Below are positions 1-8,265 of a DNA stretch of 64,000 nucleotides, piece by piece. Both the position numbers and the translations under genes were made by a program. Positions within the stretch are counted from its first letter, which is position 1; the number at the start of each line of letters is the position of its first letter. The notes under the pieces were generated by a model that had not been told where the DNA came from, searched no databases, and saw only the letters and a list, made by a program, of their open reading frames with translations. The stretch is from positions 2,294,001-2,358,000 of the forward strand of contig NZ_JBFDUZ010000001.1 in the NCBI RefSeq assembly GCF_040719145.1, read 5' to 3'. The stretch is from Paenibacillus sp. JQZ6Y-1. Its GTDB lineage: Bacteria > Bacillota > Bacilli > Paenibacillales > Paenibacillaceae.

Positions 1-648
1 TGTATTGATATTATTTTTGATCTGGATGCACGGGAGATACAGGGTGCCTTTCTATCCCCGCTGATGATGTCGTATGAAGTCATGCCGCTACAGGAGCAGA
101 TGGCATTCTTCGGGATACGGATGTATGCTAGTCAACTCCGTCGCTTGTTTGGATATGCAGGTGCCACCTTGATCGGTGATCATATTGGATTGGATGGATG
201 GTTAGGACAGGAAGCAACGGTTATAACAGAGCAAGTCATCACTGCCAGTGATCTAGCAGAACGAATCCAGCTCGTGGATACATGGCTGCTGCATTTGTTA
301 TATCAACGGGATGATCCAACATCTTCGTTATGGCATACGGTTGTTCAGGAGATACATGATCGACGGGGAAATGTGAGTATTCGGCAGCTGGCTACAGATA
401 CATACTATAGTGAACGCACATTGCGGCGGCTCTTTCAGCAGGAGCTAGGCATTTCGCCTAAGGAGTGGGCAGATATTGTACGATTTCAAGCGGTGCTTCG
501 ATACTGGCAAATGAAGCCACAGCTACCTCTACGTGAATTGGCGACAACATTTGGTTATTATGATCAGGCGCATTTGAATTTGGCATTTCATCGGTATTAT
601 GGTCTCACACCGGGACAGCTGCGTCTGCGTCAGATGGGTGCCGATTAA
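1..648 (+). CDS. AraC-family transcriptional regulator, 5' truncated by window edge
   Basis: The frame is open from base 1 and ends at 648, so the N-terminus lies outside the window; the first ATG at 64 is internal. The visible start (CIDIIFDLDAR...) resembles the end of the N-terminal domain found in AraC proteins that begin with a PDGC(I/V)D motif, like the regulator at 60324-61151. The C-terminal ~95 residues form a double helix-turn-helix: SIRQLATDTYYSERTLRRLF, then LRELATTFGYYDQAHLNLAF and a closing GLTPGQLR motif. This is a DNA-binding regulator of unknown target. The VOC protein that follows on the same strand could be linked to it, but the ~200-base gap makes one operon uncertain. Confidence 0.9.
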   Translation, partial: CIDIIFDLDAREIQGAFLSPLMMSYEVMPLQEQMAFFGIRMYASQLRRLFGYAGATLIGDHIGLDGWLGQEATVITEQVITASDLAERIQLVDTWLLHLLYQRDDPTSSLWHTVVQEIHDRRGNVSIRQLATDTYYSERTLRRLFQQELGISPKEWADIVRFQAVLRYWQMKPQLPLRELATTFGYYDQAHLNLAFHRYYGLTPGQLRLRQMGAD

Positions 649-846
649 ATAGATGCAAGATGCAGTTGAGAAGGTTGTCCGTTTTTTCCAAGAGGTCGGA
701 GTGGAGATGCGGTACAGTATATAGTAATAGCGCTCTTGCTTATGAGGTACTCTCTGATACGAACGACATAGTATGGCTAGAGAAGTGTACATTGTATCCG
801 TATGTATGGCTGTGAGGGCTAGAGATGAACAGAATAGGAGTCGATA

Positions 847-1233
847 ATGATGAAATTGAATCTCAAGTATATTATTTTGTATGTGAATGATCTGGAGCAA
901 TCGCTACACTTTTATCGTGATTTGCTCGGTCTGCCTATCAAAATGCAGGTGGATACCTATGTGGAGTTTGAGACGGGCGATACCACCTTGTCACTAAATA
1001 CGCGGCAATCGGTGAATGAGCTGCTGAATCTTGGATTGACGGACGATGTTCCCGCAGCGAGCAGCTTTGAAGTGGGCTTTGTTGTTGAGGATGTGCCGAC
1101 TGTGATTGAGCATCTACGTGATCAATGCGTGATCATCAAGCATGAACCAGTGACGAAGCCTTGGGGACAAACGGTCGCTTATGTGACAGACCCAGATGGG
1201 CATTTTGTAGAGATTTGTACGGCGATTGGCTAA
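847..1233 (+). CDS. VOC (glyoxalase/bleomycin-resistance fold) family protein
   Basis: This 128-residue protein has the single-domain length of the vicinal oxygen chelate family. It opens with LKYIILYVNDLEQSLHFYRDLLGLP and ends with AYVTDPDGHFVEI, the paired beta-alpha-beta-beta-beta signatures. The final Glu matches a usual metal ligand, but enzymes, antibiotic-binding proteins and sensors share this fold, so substrate and reaction cannot be read from it. An AGGAG lies about 6 bases before the ATG at 847. A bidirectional terminator follows at 1343-1379. Confidence 0.85.
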   Translation: MMKLNLKYIILYVNDLEQSLHFYRDLLGLPIKMQVDTYVEFETGDTTLSLNTRQSVNELLNLGLTDDVPAASSFEVGFVVEDVPTVIEHLRDQCVIIKHEPVTKPWGQTVAYVTDPDGHFVEICTAIG

Positions 1234-1342
1234 ATGCCCGATATGGTCAATAGATAGTATAGGCGTGTGGCTGGACGGTGTAATATTGGGCATGAGTGGT
1301 TTAAAAAAGGAATTTGCTTCAGTGATTTCATATTGGAGGGCA

Positions 1343-1379
1343 GAAAAAAGAGGTCTTTTGTGAGAAAGACCTCTTTTTC
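1343..1379 (+). terminator. Bidirectional rho-independent terminator
   Basis: GAAAAAAGAGGTCTTT pairs with AAAGACCTCTTTTTC across a short loop. A U-run follows on the plus strand and the mirrored A-run gives one on the minus strand. It can close the VOC gene and the convergent zinc-ribbon gene at 1499-1915. Confidence 0.85.
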
Positions 1380-1498
1380 ATATATGAAAAGAATAGCCGA
1401 TACCAAGAACAGGTACTGGTTCCAACTCCGAATCTAGTTCAGATTCTCCTTCAAACTTCGGTTCTAGTTCTGGTTCTGGTTCTAGTTCTGGTTTAAGG

Positions 1499-1915
1499 TT
1501 AACGCCGTGAGCTATTGCGTGACGTATATAATACTTTGCTTGTGGCACGACCGCCAGTTGCAAGGGCGGGCTGCTGCTTGGGCTGTGGTGCTGGGAAAGC
1601 TTCACGAAATGTACCCAGACACTGATTGCACAGTCGTCCTCTATTGATTGGCTGCGAACAGCATTCACATGGGAATGTTAAATTGGGATGATTATACGTG
1701 AATCGTCCCTCTTGAATATAGCGATACAATTCCTGCATATCCATACCGGTTGCTGCACTCAGCTGCTCGGTTGTGCTTTTCGGATTGCGCCAGAGATGAT
1801 CGAGGCAATGATTTAGTTTTTGATCCAATTCATCGCGGCAACCGTTGCACATATTGCGCATATTTTTTTGATAAATTGACCCACAACGGGGACAATAATC
1901 CACCATCAAAGTCAT
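1499..1915 (-). CDS. YvyF-like (TIGR03826 type) zinc-ribbon/flagellar-operon protein homologue
   Basis: The 138-residue protein has an N-terminal CPRCG...CNGC zinc-ribbon motif, a middle segment (STTEQLSAATGMDMQELYRYIQEGRF) that looks like a small winged-helix or MerR-like DNA-binding unit, and a second cluster CECC...CNQC. This order matches the YvyF/TIGR03826 family, normally found in the late flagellar operon (flgM region). No flagellar genes are near, so this is an isolated copy. ATG 1915 is preferred because GAGGTG lies 7 bases upstream; an ORF start at 1969 has no such site. The 3' end borders a Glu-Pro coding repeat in another frame (1410-1500), noted in the findings. Confidence 0.75.
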   Translation of the reverse strand: MTLMVDYCPRCGSIYQKNMRNMCNGCRDELDQKLNHCLDHLWRNPKSTTEQLSAATGMDMQELYRYIQEGRFTYNHPNLTFPCECCSQPINRGRLCNQCLGTFREAFPAPQPKQQPALATGGRATSKVLYTSRNSSRR

Positions 1916-1969
1916 CGAATTCACCTCTTCCATGAGATTACGTGCCGTAGTGTACGTACAAACAATCAC

Positions 1970-2317
1970 GCGTCCTTGCGTTTATTCATCATCATCGTTT
2001 ATAAGTCTAAGGAATGAATATTATCAACTATAATTCTTTGGTTGTAGGTAAATAATACTATATAAATAGACATGTAAACAATACATATTATGCCAAAAGA
2101 CTTAATAATATGTCTAATTATTGGGACGAATGTATATTTTATTTAAGCAACATCATAAAAAAGTATGAAAAAGGAAATTATCCTTTTATTAGAAAATAAG
2201 ATGTTCATTCTCGCAAACAAGCTATCCTACATGTATATACACAAACACGCAAAAATTAACCATACAATAATTTCCAATTCACAAAAATATGTATTGTACA
2301 AGCGATTATTTTATTAA
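1970..2317. other. AT-rich intergenic region without recognisable gene
   Basis: About 350 bases of visibly AT-rich sequence with stop codons in all frames and no credible ribosome binding site. Its composition differs from the flanking DNA and matches that of the orphan gene at 2318-2767. No terminator or RNA signature was recognised. Confidence 0.5.
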
Positions 2318-2767
2318 TTAGGAGGATCTAATGGATATCATACCCAACTCTCCTGCTGGAGATAGGGCTATTTTTAGACCATCCCCATATATATGAGTAA
2401 TATCGCTAATCTCTTCGATCTCCCATGCTTTTGTTTTGGCAAAATCGAACCAATGATCCAAATTCCAGTTGGCCATCTCCCCCAATTCGATACAATGTTT
2501 GTTTTTCCCATGAACATCAATATCGATTGCTATGACTTTGGCTGCTTCAACAAAAAAGCTTATATTTTCGTATACATAACAATAGACATTGGATCTTCTA
2601 TTTATTTTTGCTGGCTGTATATTCGACTCGCCCAGATATAAGGACAGATCTGTTACGGACGAACCTATACCTATATTCTTTACTTTTTTTGAACTGATAA
2701 TACGATCAACACTCTCGACCATCCCATATGGATCATTCGTACTCATATATGGATCTTGCTCACTCAT
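2318..2767 (-). CDS. Hypothetical protein, AT-rich orphan gene
   Basis: A 149-residue soluble protein with no signal peptide or membrane segment. AAGGAGATG sits 6 bases before the ATG, so it is probably translated. The family is not recognised. Visible features are a GIGSSVTDLSLYLGE segment, alternating beta-like strands (VYCYVYENISFFVEAAKVIAIDID) and an acidic, Trp-containing C-terminal half. Small acidic proteins of this type are often immunity or defence-associated partners, but no toxin gene is adjacent, so that is speculation. The gene and its downstream flank are more AT-rich than the neighbours, which suggests horizontal acquisition. Confidence 0.6.
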   Translation of the reverse strand: MSEQDPYMSTNDPYGMVESVDRIISSKKVKNIGIGSSVTDLSLYLGESNIQPAKINRRSNVYCYVYENISFFVEAAKVIAIDIDVHGKNKHCIELGEMANWNLDHWFDFAKTKAWEIEEISDITHIYGDGLKIALSPAGELGMISIRSS

Positions 2768-2835
2768 GACGGCATCTCCTTTTCTTGAATATTGAATATG
2801 AACTCATTCCTGCTAAAAGTTTACGATATAATCAA

Positions 2836-2875
2836 CAAAAACAGCAACGCCTTCATTACGAAGACGTTGCTGTTC
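2836..2875 (-). terminator. Rho-independent terminator of the LplB/LplC/lipoprotein operon
   Basis: On the minus strand AACAGCAACGTCTTC pairs with GAAGGCGTTGCTGTT around a short loop and is followed by TTTTTG. It lies about 55 bases after the stop of the solute-binding lipoprotein gene. Confidence 0.85.
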
Positions 2876-2929
2876 ACATGGTTTGTAGCTATTTTAACAC
2901 TGCTGAGATCAACGCCGATTGTGGTCGTG

Positions 2930-4672
2930 TTATTTCACACCTGCGTTTTGCAGGGCTTTGGCGTATTCGGTGGTAATATATTCGGTCAGTTTATCGGCAC
3001 CTGCCTGTTTGAACGAATCGATTGCTTTTTGTTTATTCGCTGCAAAATCCTCTTCTGTTTTGGACAGAATCATCGTTGCGGCGGTACGGGCGGCAAGTTC
3101 TTTGAGCTGTGTTTCCAGCTTGAGCAGATCATCCGTCAGTACCGGCAGAACGACGGTGTTTTGTTTGACAATTTCGTCTTGGCTCAGACTTTTCAGCGGC
3201 GTATTCTCGTCATTCAACTTGCCTTCCTGCACGAGCTTGGAGAATACTTCGCCCGGATAGGTTGCGCCGTAGTGCTTGCTAAAGTCTTTTTCCAGTGTGG
3301 TCGAGCTTGCTGCCATTGCTTCTTCAGTGGAGAACAGATTGACCGGTGTATCGTTCGACGGATCAATCACACTGCCGCCGAGCCCGATCAAGTTCTGATC
3401 AAGTGCGATACCAGTACGTTCCCATGCGTCGCCACCATTGACTTTGGCTGCGATGGTGTCTTTGTTCAGCTGTGGTTTGCCGTTTTCGATAGTCCAGTCT
3501 TTGCCTTTGATGCCGCTATACAGCGTTCTAGCACCTTCATACGAGTGGATATAGTTCAGGAATTCCATTGCTTTTTCTGGATATTTGCTGCTTTTGGAGA
3601 TAGCGTAGCTTTTGTCAGACCAGCCGACAGGACGCACGCCGCCGCTCCATGCTTGTTTACCGATAGGCAGCACCATGTAGCCTTTGTTATCCTTAGCATA
3701 TTTAGCATTGAAATCGCCCATTGCCCATGTTGCTGGACCGAGGATGAATTGACCAGCTGTTGCTTTTGCCATGTAATCGTTATTTTTCATAGTTAGCGCA
3801 TCTGGGTCCAGCAGTCCCATACGGTACGCTTTGTTGTAGAAATCCATCGCAACCCAGTAGTTGGACGTATCGTCAGTCAGTACGTTCAGCAGTCGATTCT
3901 CACCGAGCGGTTTTGCCATCAGGTCAGAGCCGCCGCTAGCGGTCTGCTGCGTAATCCAAGTGAACGGGATGATGTATGGCCAGAGACCCCAATCCTGCCA
4001 CATCGATACGCCGTATATTTTTTTGCCTTCCTCTGTTGTCGGATGCTTGGCGCTGATCTGTTGCAGTACATTCAGCAGATCGTCCGTGCTATTGATCGCC
4101 GGTGTACCGACTTCTTTGTAATAATCCCAGCGCATCGTTGGTCCAATCGTTACATTCGGATATACCGGGCTTGGGTCCGCTTGAATTTGGGGTGGAAGGA
4201 AATACAGCTTATTCTGCCCTTCACTCCAGTTCGCACGGCTGTAATCGACCACCGTCGGGATCGTTTGCTCAATGTCTTTGCCGTACTTGTCCATCATGTC
4301 ATCCATCGGGATAATCAAATTCCCGTCGATCAGCTGTTTACCATACTGATTCGGATCGGCACGCACGATGTCCGGCAGATCGCCACCTGCGAGCAATACG
4401 TTCATTTTGTTAGCATCCGCTTCGACATACTCGATTTTGACGCCGATTTTGTCTGCCAGCTCTTTGGCGATTTCGCTATCGGGATACGTATTCCAGTTGG
4501 TTCCGGTCTCATTCACAAGCACACGCAGCGTGACAATTCCGTTAGCATCCTTTGTTCCTGCCTGACTGCCTGCGCCCTCTTGGGTAGTTGTAGAGCCAGA
4601 ACATGCTGTAAGCGTTATCATAAATGTGAGCAAAACGCTAGTCAGCGTGCGAACCTTGAGTGCTTTTTTCAT
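2930..4672 (-). CDS. ABC transporter extracellular solute-binding lipoprotein (LplA/YtcQ type)
   Basis: A 580-residue lipoprotein. The signal peptide ends in a lipobox (LTAC, Cys24) followed by a Ser/Thr/Gly linker. The remainder has the extracellular solute-binding protein fold typical of large Paenibacillus sugar-binding proteins: GDLPDIVR near the N-terminus, an NDYMAKATAGQF region, and WSDKSYAISKSSKYPEKAMEFLNYI. It would capture oligosaccharides outside the membrane and deliver them to the two upstream permeases. GGGAGG precedes ATG 4672 by 7 bases. The gene is last of three, after the permeases at 5937-6878 and 4898-5818. No ATPase gene is present, which is usual for this class because a shared MsmX-type ATPase serves many importers. 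The exact ligand cannot be told from sequence. Confidence 0.93.
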   Translation of the reverse strand: MKKALKVRTLTSVLLTFMITLTACSGSTTTQEGAGSQAGTKDANGIVTLRVLVNETGTNWNTYPDSEIAKELADKIGVKIEYVEADANKMNVLLAGGDLPDIVRADPNQYGKQLIDGNLIIPMDDMMDKYGKDIEQTIPTVVDYSRANWSEGQNKLYFLPPQIQADPSPVYPNVTIGPTMRWDYYKEVGTPAINSTDDLLNVLQQISAKHPTTEEGKKIYGVSMWQDWGLWPYIIPFTWITQQTASGGSDLMAKPLGENRLLNVLTDDTSNYWVAMDFYNKAYRMGLLDPDALTMKNNDYMAKATAGQFILGPATWAMGDFNAKYAKDNKGYMVLPIGKQAWSGGVRPVGWSDKSYAISKSSKYPEKAMEFLNYIHSYEGARTLYSGIKGKDWTIENGKPQLNKDTIAAKVNGGDAWERTGIALDQNLIGLGGSVIDPSNDTPVNLFSTEEAMAASSTTLEKDFSKHYGATYPGEVFSKLVQEGKLNDENTPLKSLSQDEIVKQNTVVLPVLTDDLLKLETQLKELAARTAATMILSKTEEDFAANKQKAIDSFKQAGADKLTEYITTEYAKALQNAGVK

Positions 4673-4897
4673 GGGTTGACCTCCCTTTATGTGTATAGAT
4701 AATCAATGAGATGGGAACATGACGGTGTTTCATTTACCATGTGCCTGCCAGACTGCGAATGAAGCGATGCGTCTGACAGGTCATATGCAGTTCGTTGGCT
4801 GATATACACCTTGATACATATTCGTGCATCTCGGTATTCATTATGTGAGAGTTAGATCACCAAAATGATCTAGTGTGATTGGTTTGGCACAGCTAAA

Positions 4898-5818
4898 TTA
4901 GCCTTTGACCGCACCCATCATAATACCTTTTACAAAGAAGCGTTGCAGCATTGGATAGACGAGTACAATTGGCAATGTAACCAGCATTGTAATCGTCATC
5001 TGAATCGATTGCGGTGTCATCGTGCGCACCTCGGCGGAATTGGTCATTTCGGCGGCGCTCATGCTGGAGATGCTGTTGGATTGATTGAGGAAATTATACA
5101 GCACCAGCTGGAGCGTTTGCAGATTCGGATTCTCTACTAAGAAGAAGTTATCGAACCACGTATTCCACTGTCCCACTGCCGAGAAGACTGCGATAGTGGC
5201 GATGATCGGCGTAGATAGTGGGAAGATAATGCGGGTAAAGGTTGTAAAATACCCTGCCCCGTCAATTTTCGCCGATTCCTCTAGCGCTGGTGGCAGCTGC
5301 TCGATAAAGGTTTTGATCAGAATGATATTGAAGCCACTTAATGCGGTCGGCAACACATACAGCAGGAAGTTATTTTGCAGACCGTATGCTTTCATGGTCA
5401 GATACCACGGAATAAACCCAGCGTTAAAATACATCGTAACGAGCACGAAGCGGTAAATCAACCGACGCATCGGCATTTCACGTTTGGTGATCAGATATGC
5501 GAAGAAGGAACAGCATAATACGGTCAAAATCGTACCGATAATCGTCCGCAATACCGAGACGATTGCCGCCTCCTGCAATCCATTCAGCTGCAAGGTTGCC
5601 TTGTAGCTTTCTAGTGAGAATCCGGCTGGCCACAGGAATACGCCGCTCTGCGCCTGAAAAGAATCACTGATGGAGTAGATGAAAATGTAGTAAAACGGAT
5701 AAATGGTCACGATCAGCAGCAGACTGAGGATGGTGTAGTTCACAATGCTGAATAGCAAATCAGGTATGTTGATTGGTTTGCGGGTACGTTCACCGCGTAC
5801 GCTTATTGCTCTGCCCAT
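4898..5818 (-). CDS. Carbohydrate ABC transporter permease (LplC/YtcP family)
   Basis: A 306-residue inner-membrane permease with about six hydrophobic segments. The EAA cytoplasmic loop ALEESAKIDGAGYFTTFTRIIFPLSTP (about residues 178-204) contacts the ATPase. The closing FVKGIMMGAVKG is characteristic of the LplC/YtcP subgroup. GGAGG lies directly upstream of ATG 5818. It pairs with the LplB-type permease encoded just before it (gap ~118 bases) and with the lipoprotein after it. Confidence 0.95.
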   Translation of the reverse strand: MGRAISVRGERTRKPINIPDLLFSIVNYTILSLLLIVTIYPFYYIFIYSISDSFQAQSGVFLWPAGFSLESYKATLQLNGLQEAAIVSVLRTIIGTILTVLCCSFFAYLITKREMPMRRLIYRFVLVTMYFNAGFIPWYLTMKAYGLQNNFLLYVLPTALSGFNIILIKTFIEQLPPALEESAKIDGAGYFTTFTRIIFPLSTPIIATIAVFSAVGQWNTWFDNFFLVENPNLQTLQLVLYNFLNQSNSISSMSAAEMTNSAEVRTMTPQSIQMTITMLVTLPIVLVYPMLQRFFVKGIMMGAVKG

Positions 5819-5936
5819 GGGGGTTCCTCCTTTACCTGCGTTTAGCTGGTATACTTGCTTATGATTGGCTTATTGCTTTTGTGTAGGGATCGTATTTACC
5901 ATGGCTAACGAGTGGAAATGTATCTGGTACGAACAT

Positions 5937-6878
5937 TTAGATAATGCTCTCACCACGTACTTTTTTGGATAGGCTATTGATCATAAACAGCAGGATGATA
6001 CTAATCACCGATTTGAACATGCCGACTGCGGTGGAATATGGATAGTCGTTGGTGACAAGACCGAGACGGTATACATACAAATCCAGCACCTCGATTTTGT
6101 CGGCAACCATAATATTGTTGAAAACGAGATATTGTTCAAAGCCTGCGGACAGCAGATTGCTCACTGCCAGCAACAGCAAAACGATAAAGGTTGGCATGAT
6201 ATTCGGAATTGTAATATGCACGATACTGCGGAATCGTCCAGCTCCGTCGATCTTGGCGGCATCGTATTGCTCACCATCAATGCCGACAATAGCAGCTAGA
6301 TAGATGATGGCGTTCCAGCCGATGGTTTTCCAGATCAGGAGCAAGGTTTGCACCATCCATACATGATCCGGGTTACCGAGTACGTTGAGCGGCGTATCGC
6401 TGAGTCCGAGTCTTGCAATAATCGTATTGATCGCGCCCTCCGAGCTGAACATGCTAAACGCGAGTGAGAATACGATAATCCAGCTAATATAGTTCGGCAA
6501 TGTGGTGGTCGTCTGAATTAGTCTTTTGAAAAATCCGTTGCGGACTTCCGATACCATAATCGCCAGAATGAGCGGCAGCGGTGCAGCGATGATCGACAGC
6601 AGGCTAAGCGCCAGCGTATTGATCAATACACGCAACATATCGCGGTCGTGCATCATTTCACGGAAATGCTCCATGCCAACAAACGTCGTCTGACTGAGCG
6701 GAATTCCCGGACGATAATCGAAAAACGCATACACCCAACCGAATAGCGGCACATAACTGAAAGCGATTACAAAAATGATAAACGGTAACGTCATTAGTAG
6801 CAGCTTGATTCCGTCTGCATGAATGCGGCGCCGCTTGCGCGTCTGAATAGCTTCTCCTTTTTTATACGTAATGTCCAC
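5937..6878 (-). CDS. Carbohydrate ABC transporter permease (LplB/YteP family)
   Basis: A 313-residue permease, first gene of the three-gene importer. It has a basic N-terminus (KRRRIH), six hydrophobic segments and the EAA loop EQYDAAKIDGAGRFRSIVHITIPNIMP at about 203-229. The segment PLFGWVYAFFDYRPGIPLSQTTFVGMEHF is typical of LplB proteins. The start is GTG at 6878 with AAAGGAGG 7 bases upstream. An activator-type promoter with a shared 18-base operator lies at 6922-6990. Together with LplC and the lipoprotein it forms an oligosaccharide importer serving the glycosidases encoded upstream. Confidence 0.95.
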   Translation of the reverse strand: MDITYKKGEAIQTRKRRRIHADGIKLLLMTLPFIIFVIAFSYVPLFGWVYAFFDYRPGIPLSQTTFVGMEHFREMMHDRDMLRVLINTLALSLLSIIAAPLPLILAIMVSEVRNGFFKRLIQTTTTLPNYISWIIVFSLAFSMFSSEGAINTIIARLGLSDTPLNVLGNPDHVWMVQTLLLIWKTIGWNAIIYLAAIVGIDGEQYDAAKIDGAGRFRSIVHITIPNIMPTFIVLLLLAVSNLLSAGFEQYLVFNNIMVADKIEVLDLYVYRLGLVTNDYPYSTAVGMFKSVISIILLFMINSLSKKVRGESII

Positions 6879-6921
6879 AGCGGAACCTCCTTTGGTGTAC
6901 CTGCAACTTTGTCCTGAACCT

Positions 6922-6950
6922 AGTGTATGCTTTCGGGAATGGTCGCTGAA
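6922..6950 (-). promoter_or_regulatory. Putative weak-(-35) promoter of the importer operon
   Basis: On the minus strand TTCAGC (6945-6950) is separated by 17 bases from TACACT (6922-6927), about 45 bases upstream of the GTG start. The poor -35 box suggests activator dependence. The operator-like motif at 6973-6990 lies exactly 22 bases upstream of the -35, the same spacing as at 23889-23957. Confidence 0.5.
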
Positions 6951-6972
6951 TGAACAATATGTAAAAAAAGCT

Positions 6973-6990
6973 GAATTATCTACAGATGTT
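6973..6990 (-). promoter_or_regulatory. Putative YesN-type response-regulator binding site (copy 1)
   Basis: Plus-strand text GAATTATCTACAGATGTT matches GAATTATATACAGAAGTT at 23940-23957 in 16 of 18 positions. Both precede minus-strand genes of the same locus in the same orientation. The nearby YesN-like regulator at 10215-11864 is the obvious candidate to bind it. Confidence 0.5.
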
Positions 6991-7164
6991 GCTGTGAAGC
7001 GACGGGAGATGAGTAGAAAGTTGAAGGATATACAGATAAAGTTGAACAGATCTAGAATTGTCCACGGATAAAAAAGGAATAAGAGATTGGTATATTCACA
7101 GTCAGCATAGCTCGGAGCATGGATGTAGTTCTCTATGTAACGGAAGGATCATTGTAGACATAAC

Positions 7165-7205
7165 AAAAATCCCTGTAGCTGAGGGAAACGATACAGGGAT
7201 TTTTA
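7165..7205 (-). terminator. Rho-independent terminator after the D-amino-acid transaminase gene
   Basis: AAAAATCCCTGTA pairs with TACAGGGATTTTT around a 14-base loop, with T-runs on both strands. It lies 30 bases past the dat stop and would separate dat from the importer operon. Confidence 0.85.
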
Positions 7206-7235
7206 TTGATATGATTATTCATTACTGCATCGCAA

Positions 7236-8108
7236 TTATGACAAACTGCTTACCGATCTTCCCGCATCTGCCAGTAATTGCTCCACCGCTTCCACGTACG
7301 CGGCTTGCAGTTGCTTCACGATCGGTCCCGGTGTCCCATTTCCGACAGGCTTGCCGTCGATGGTAATGATCGGAGTCGCTTCCTGAGTCGTGCTGGTCAG
7401 GAAGGCTTCGTCTGCATCCAGCAGTTGCTCACGATGGAATGCTTGCTCCACATACGGGATACCGAGTTGATTGGCAATTCGATGCACTACCTGCTTCGTA
7501 ATCCCGTCCAAAATGAGATTGCCATTCGGATGCGTATAGATCGTGCCATCCTTAACAATCAGCAGATTGGATGAGGTACATTCGGTCACCACATCATTGC
7601 TGCGAATCAGAATCGCTTCGTGTGCGCCTGCTTCCGCCGCCTCTTGCTTCGCCAATGTATTGGCCAGCAGATTCAGGGACTTGATATTACACCGCAGCCA
7701 GCGAATATCCTCCAATGTGATCGCAGCAATGCCCTTCTCTATCGTAGCAGTTGGTCGGGGCAATGGCTCGCAATAACCGAGCATGACAGCTTCGCAATGC
7801 TCGGGAAACACATGCGCCCGTTTCGCTTCCCCACGGGTAAATTGCAAATACAAAATGCCGTCTTGATCTCCAAATGTCGCCGCCAACCCGTCAATTTGTT
7901 GAGACAATTCTTCGCGGCTCCAATGCAGCGTGATTTTGATCTCATCTAGACTGCGGTATAACCGATCCAAATGCGCTTCCTTTTCAAAAATCACACCCTG
8001 ATATAACCGGAACACTTCATAAATGCCATCTCCAAAATAGTATCCGCGATCCTTATACGATACACGCACATCTTCTTCCTGTACCAGCTTGCCGTTCCAC
8101 AGTAACAT
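7236..8108 (-). CDS. dat: D-amino-acid transaminase
   Basis: A 290-residue fold-type IV PLP enzyme that interconverts D-alanine and D-glutamate with their 2-oxo acids, supplying D-amino acids for peptidoglycan. Visible landmarks are MLLWNGKLVQEEDVRVSYKDRG, YYFGDGIYEVFRLYQG (Tyr30), the PLP lysine K143 in RCNIKSLNLLAN, and E175 in VVTECTSSN. The length equals that of Bacillus Dat. ATG 8108 is chosen because GGAGGTC precedes it closely; the longer ORF to 8216 has no family match in its first 36 residues. Its place between the YesM-type kinase gene and the importer operon is odd for a cell-wall gene, and terminator 7165-7205 suggests it is a separate unit. Confidence 0.93.
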   Translation of the reverse strand: MLLWNGKLVQEEDVRVSYKDRGYYFGDGIYEVFRLYQGVIFEKEAHLDRLYRSLDEIKITLHWSREELSQQIDGLAATFGDQDGILYLQFTRGEAKRAHVFPEHCEAVMLGYCEPLPRPTATIEKGIAAITLEDIRWLRCNIKSLNLLANTLAKQEAAEAGAHEAILIRSNDVVTECTSSNLLIVKDGTIYTHPNGNLILDGITKQVVHRIANQLGIPYVEQAFHREQLLDADEAFLTSTTQEATPIITIDGKPVGNGTPGPIVKQLQAAYVEAVEQLLADAGRSVSSLS

Positions 8109-8265
8109 AAGCTGACCTCCGTATGATTGCGATTTTGCAAATGGATTCCTTGTGCATGGTGACCAAGAGAATATATGCAATATACATCTGTAATGAATTT
8201 TAACACGCAGACTCATCGGAAGAAACAGTGAAGCGTGCTGCGACTGTTATGAGTATCGCTGCTAC

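Noticed and set aside
1378-1668. 96-codon minus-strand ORF containing the Glu-Pro tract as an independent gene
   Set aside because: Overlaps the YvyF-like gene in another frame and lacks a ribosome binding site; reported instead as a possible frameshifted tail.
2792-3796. 334-codon plus-strand ORF
   Set aside because: Lies antisense within the solute-binding lipoprotein gene and its terminator; Cys/Phe-rich translation typical of a shadow frame.
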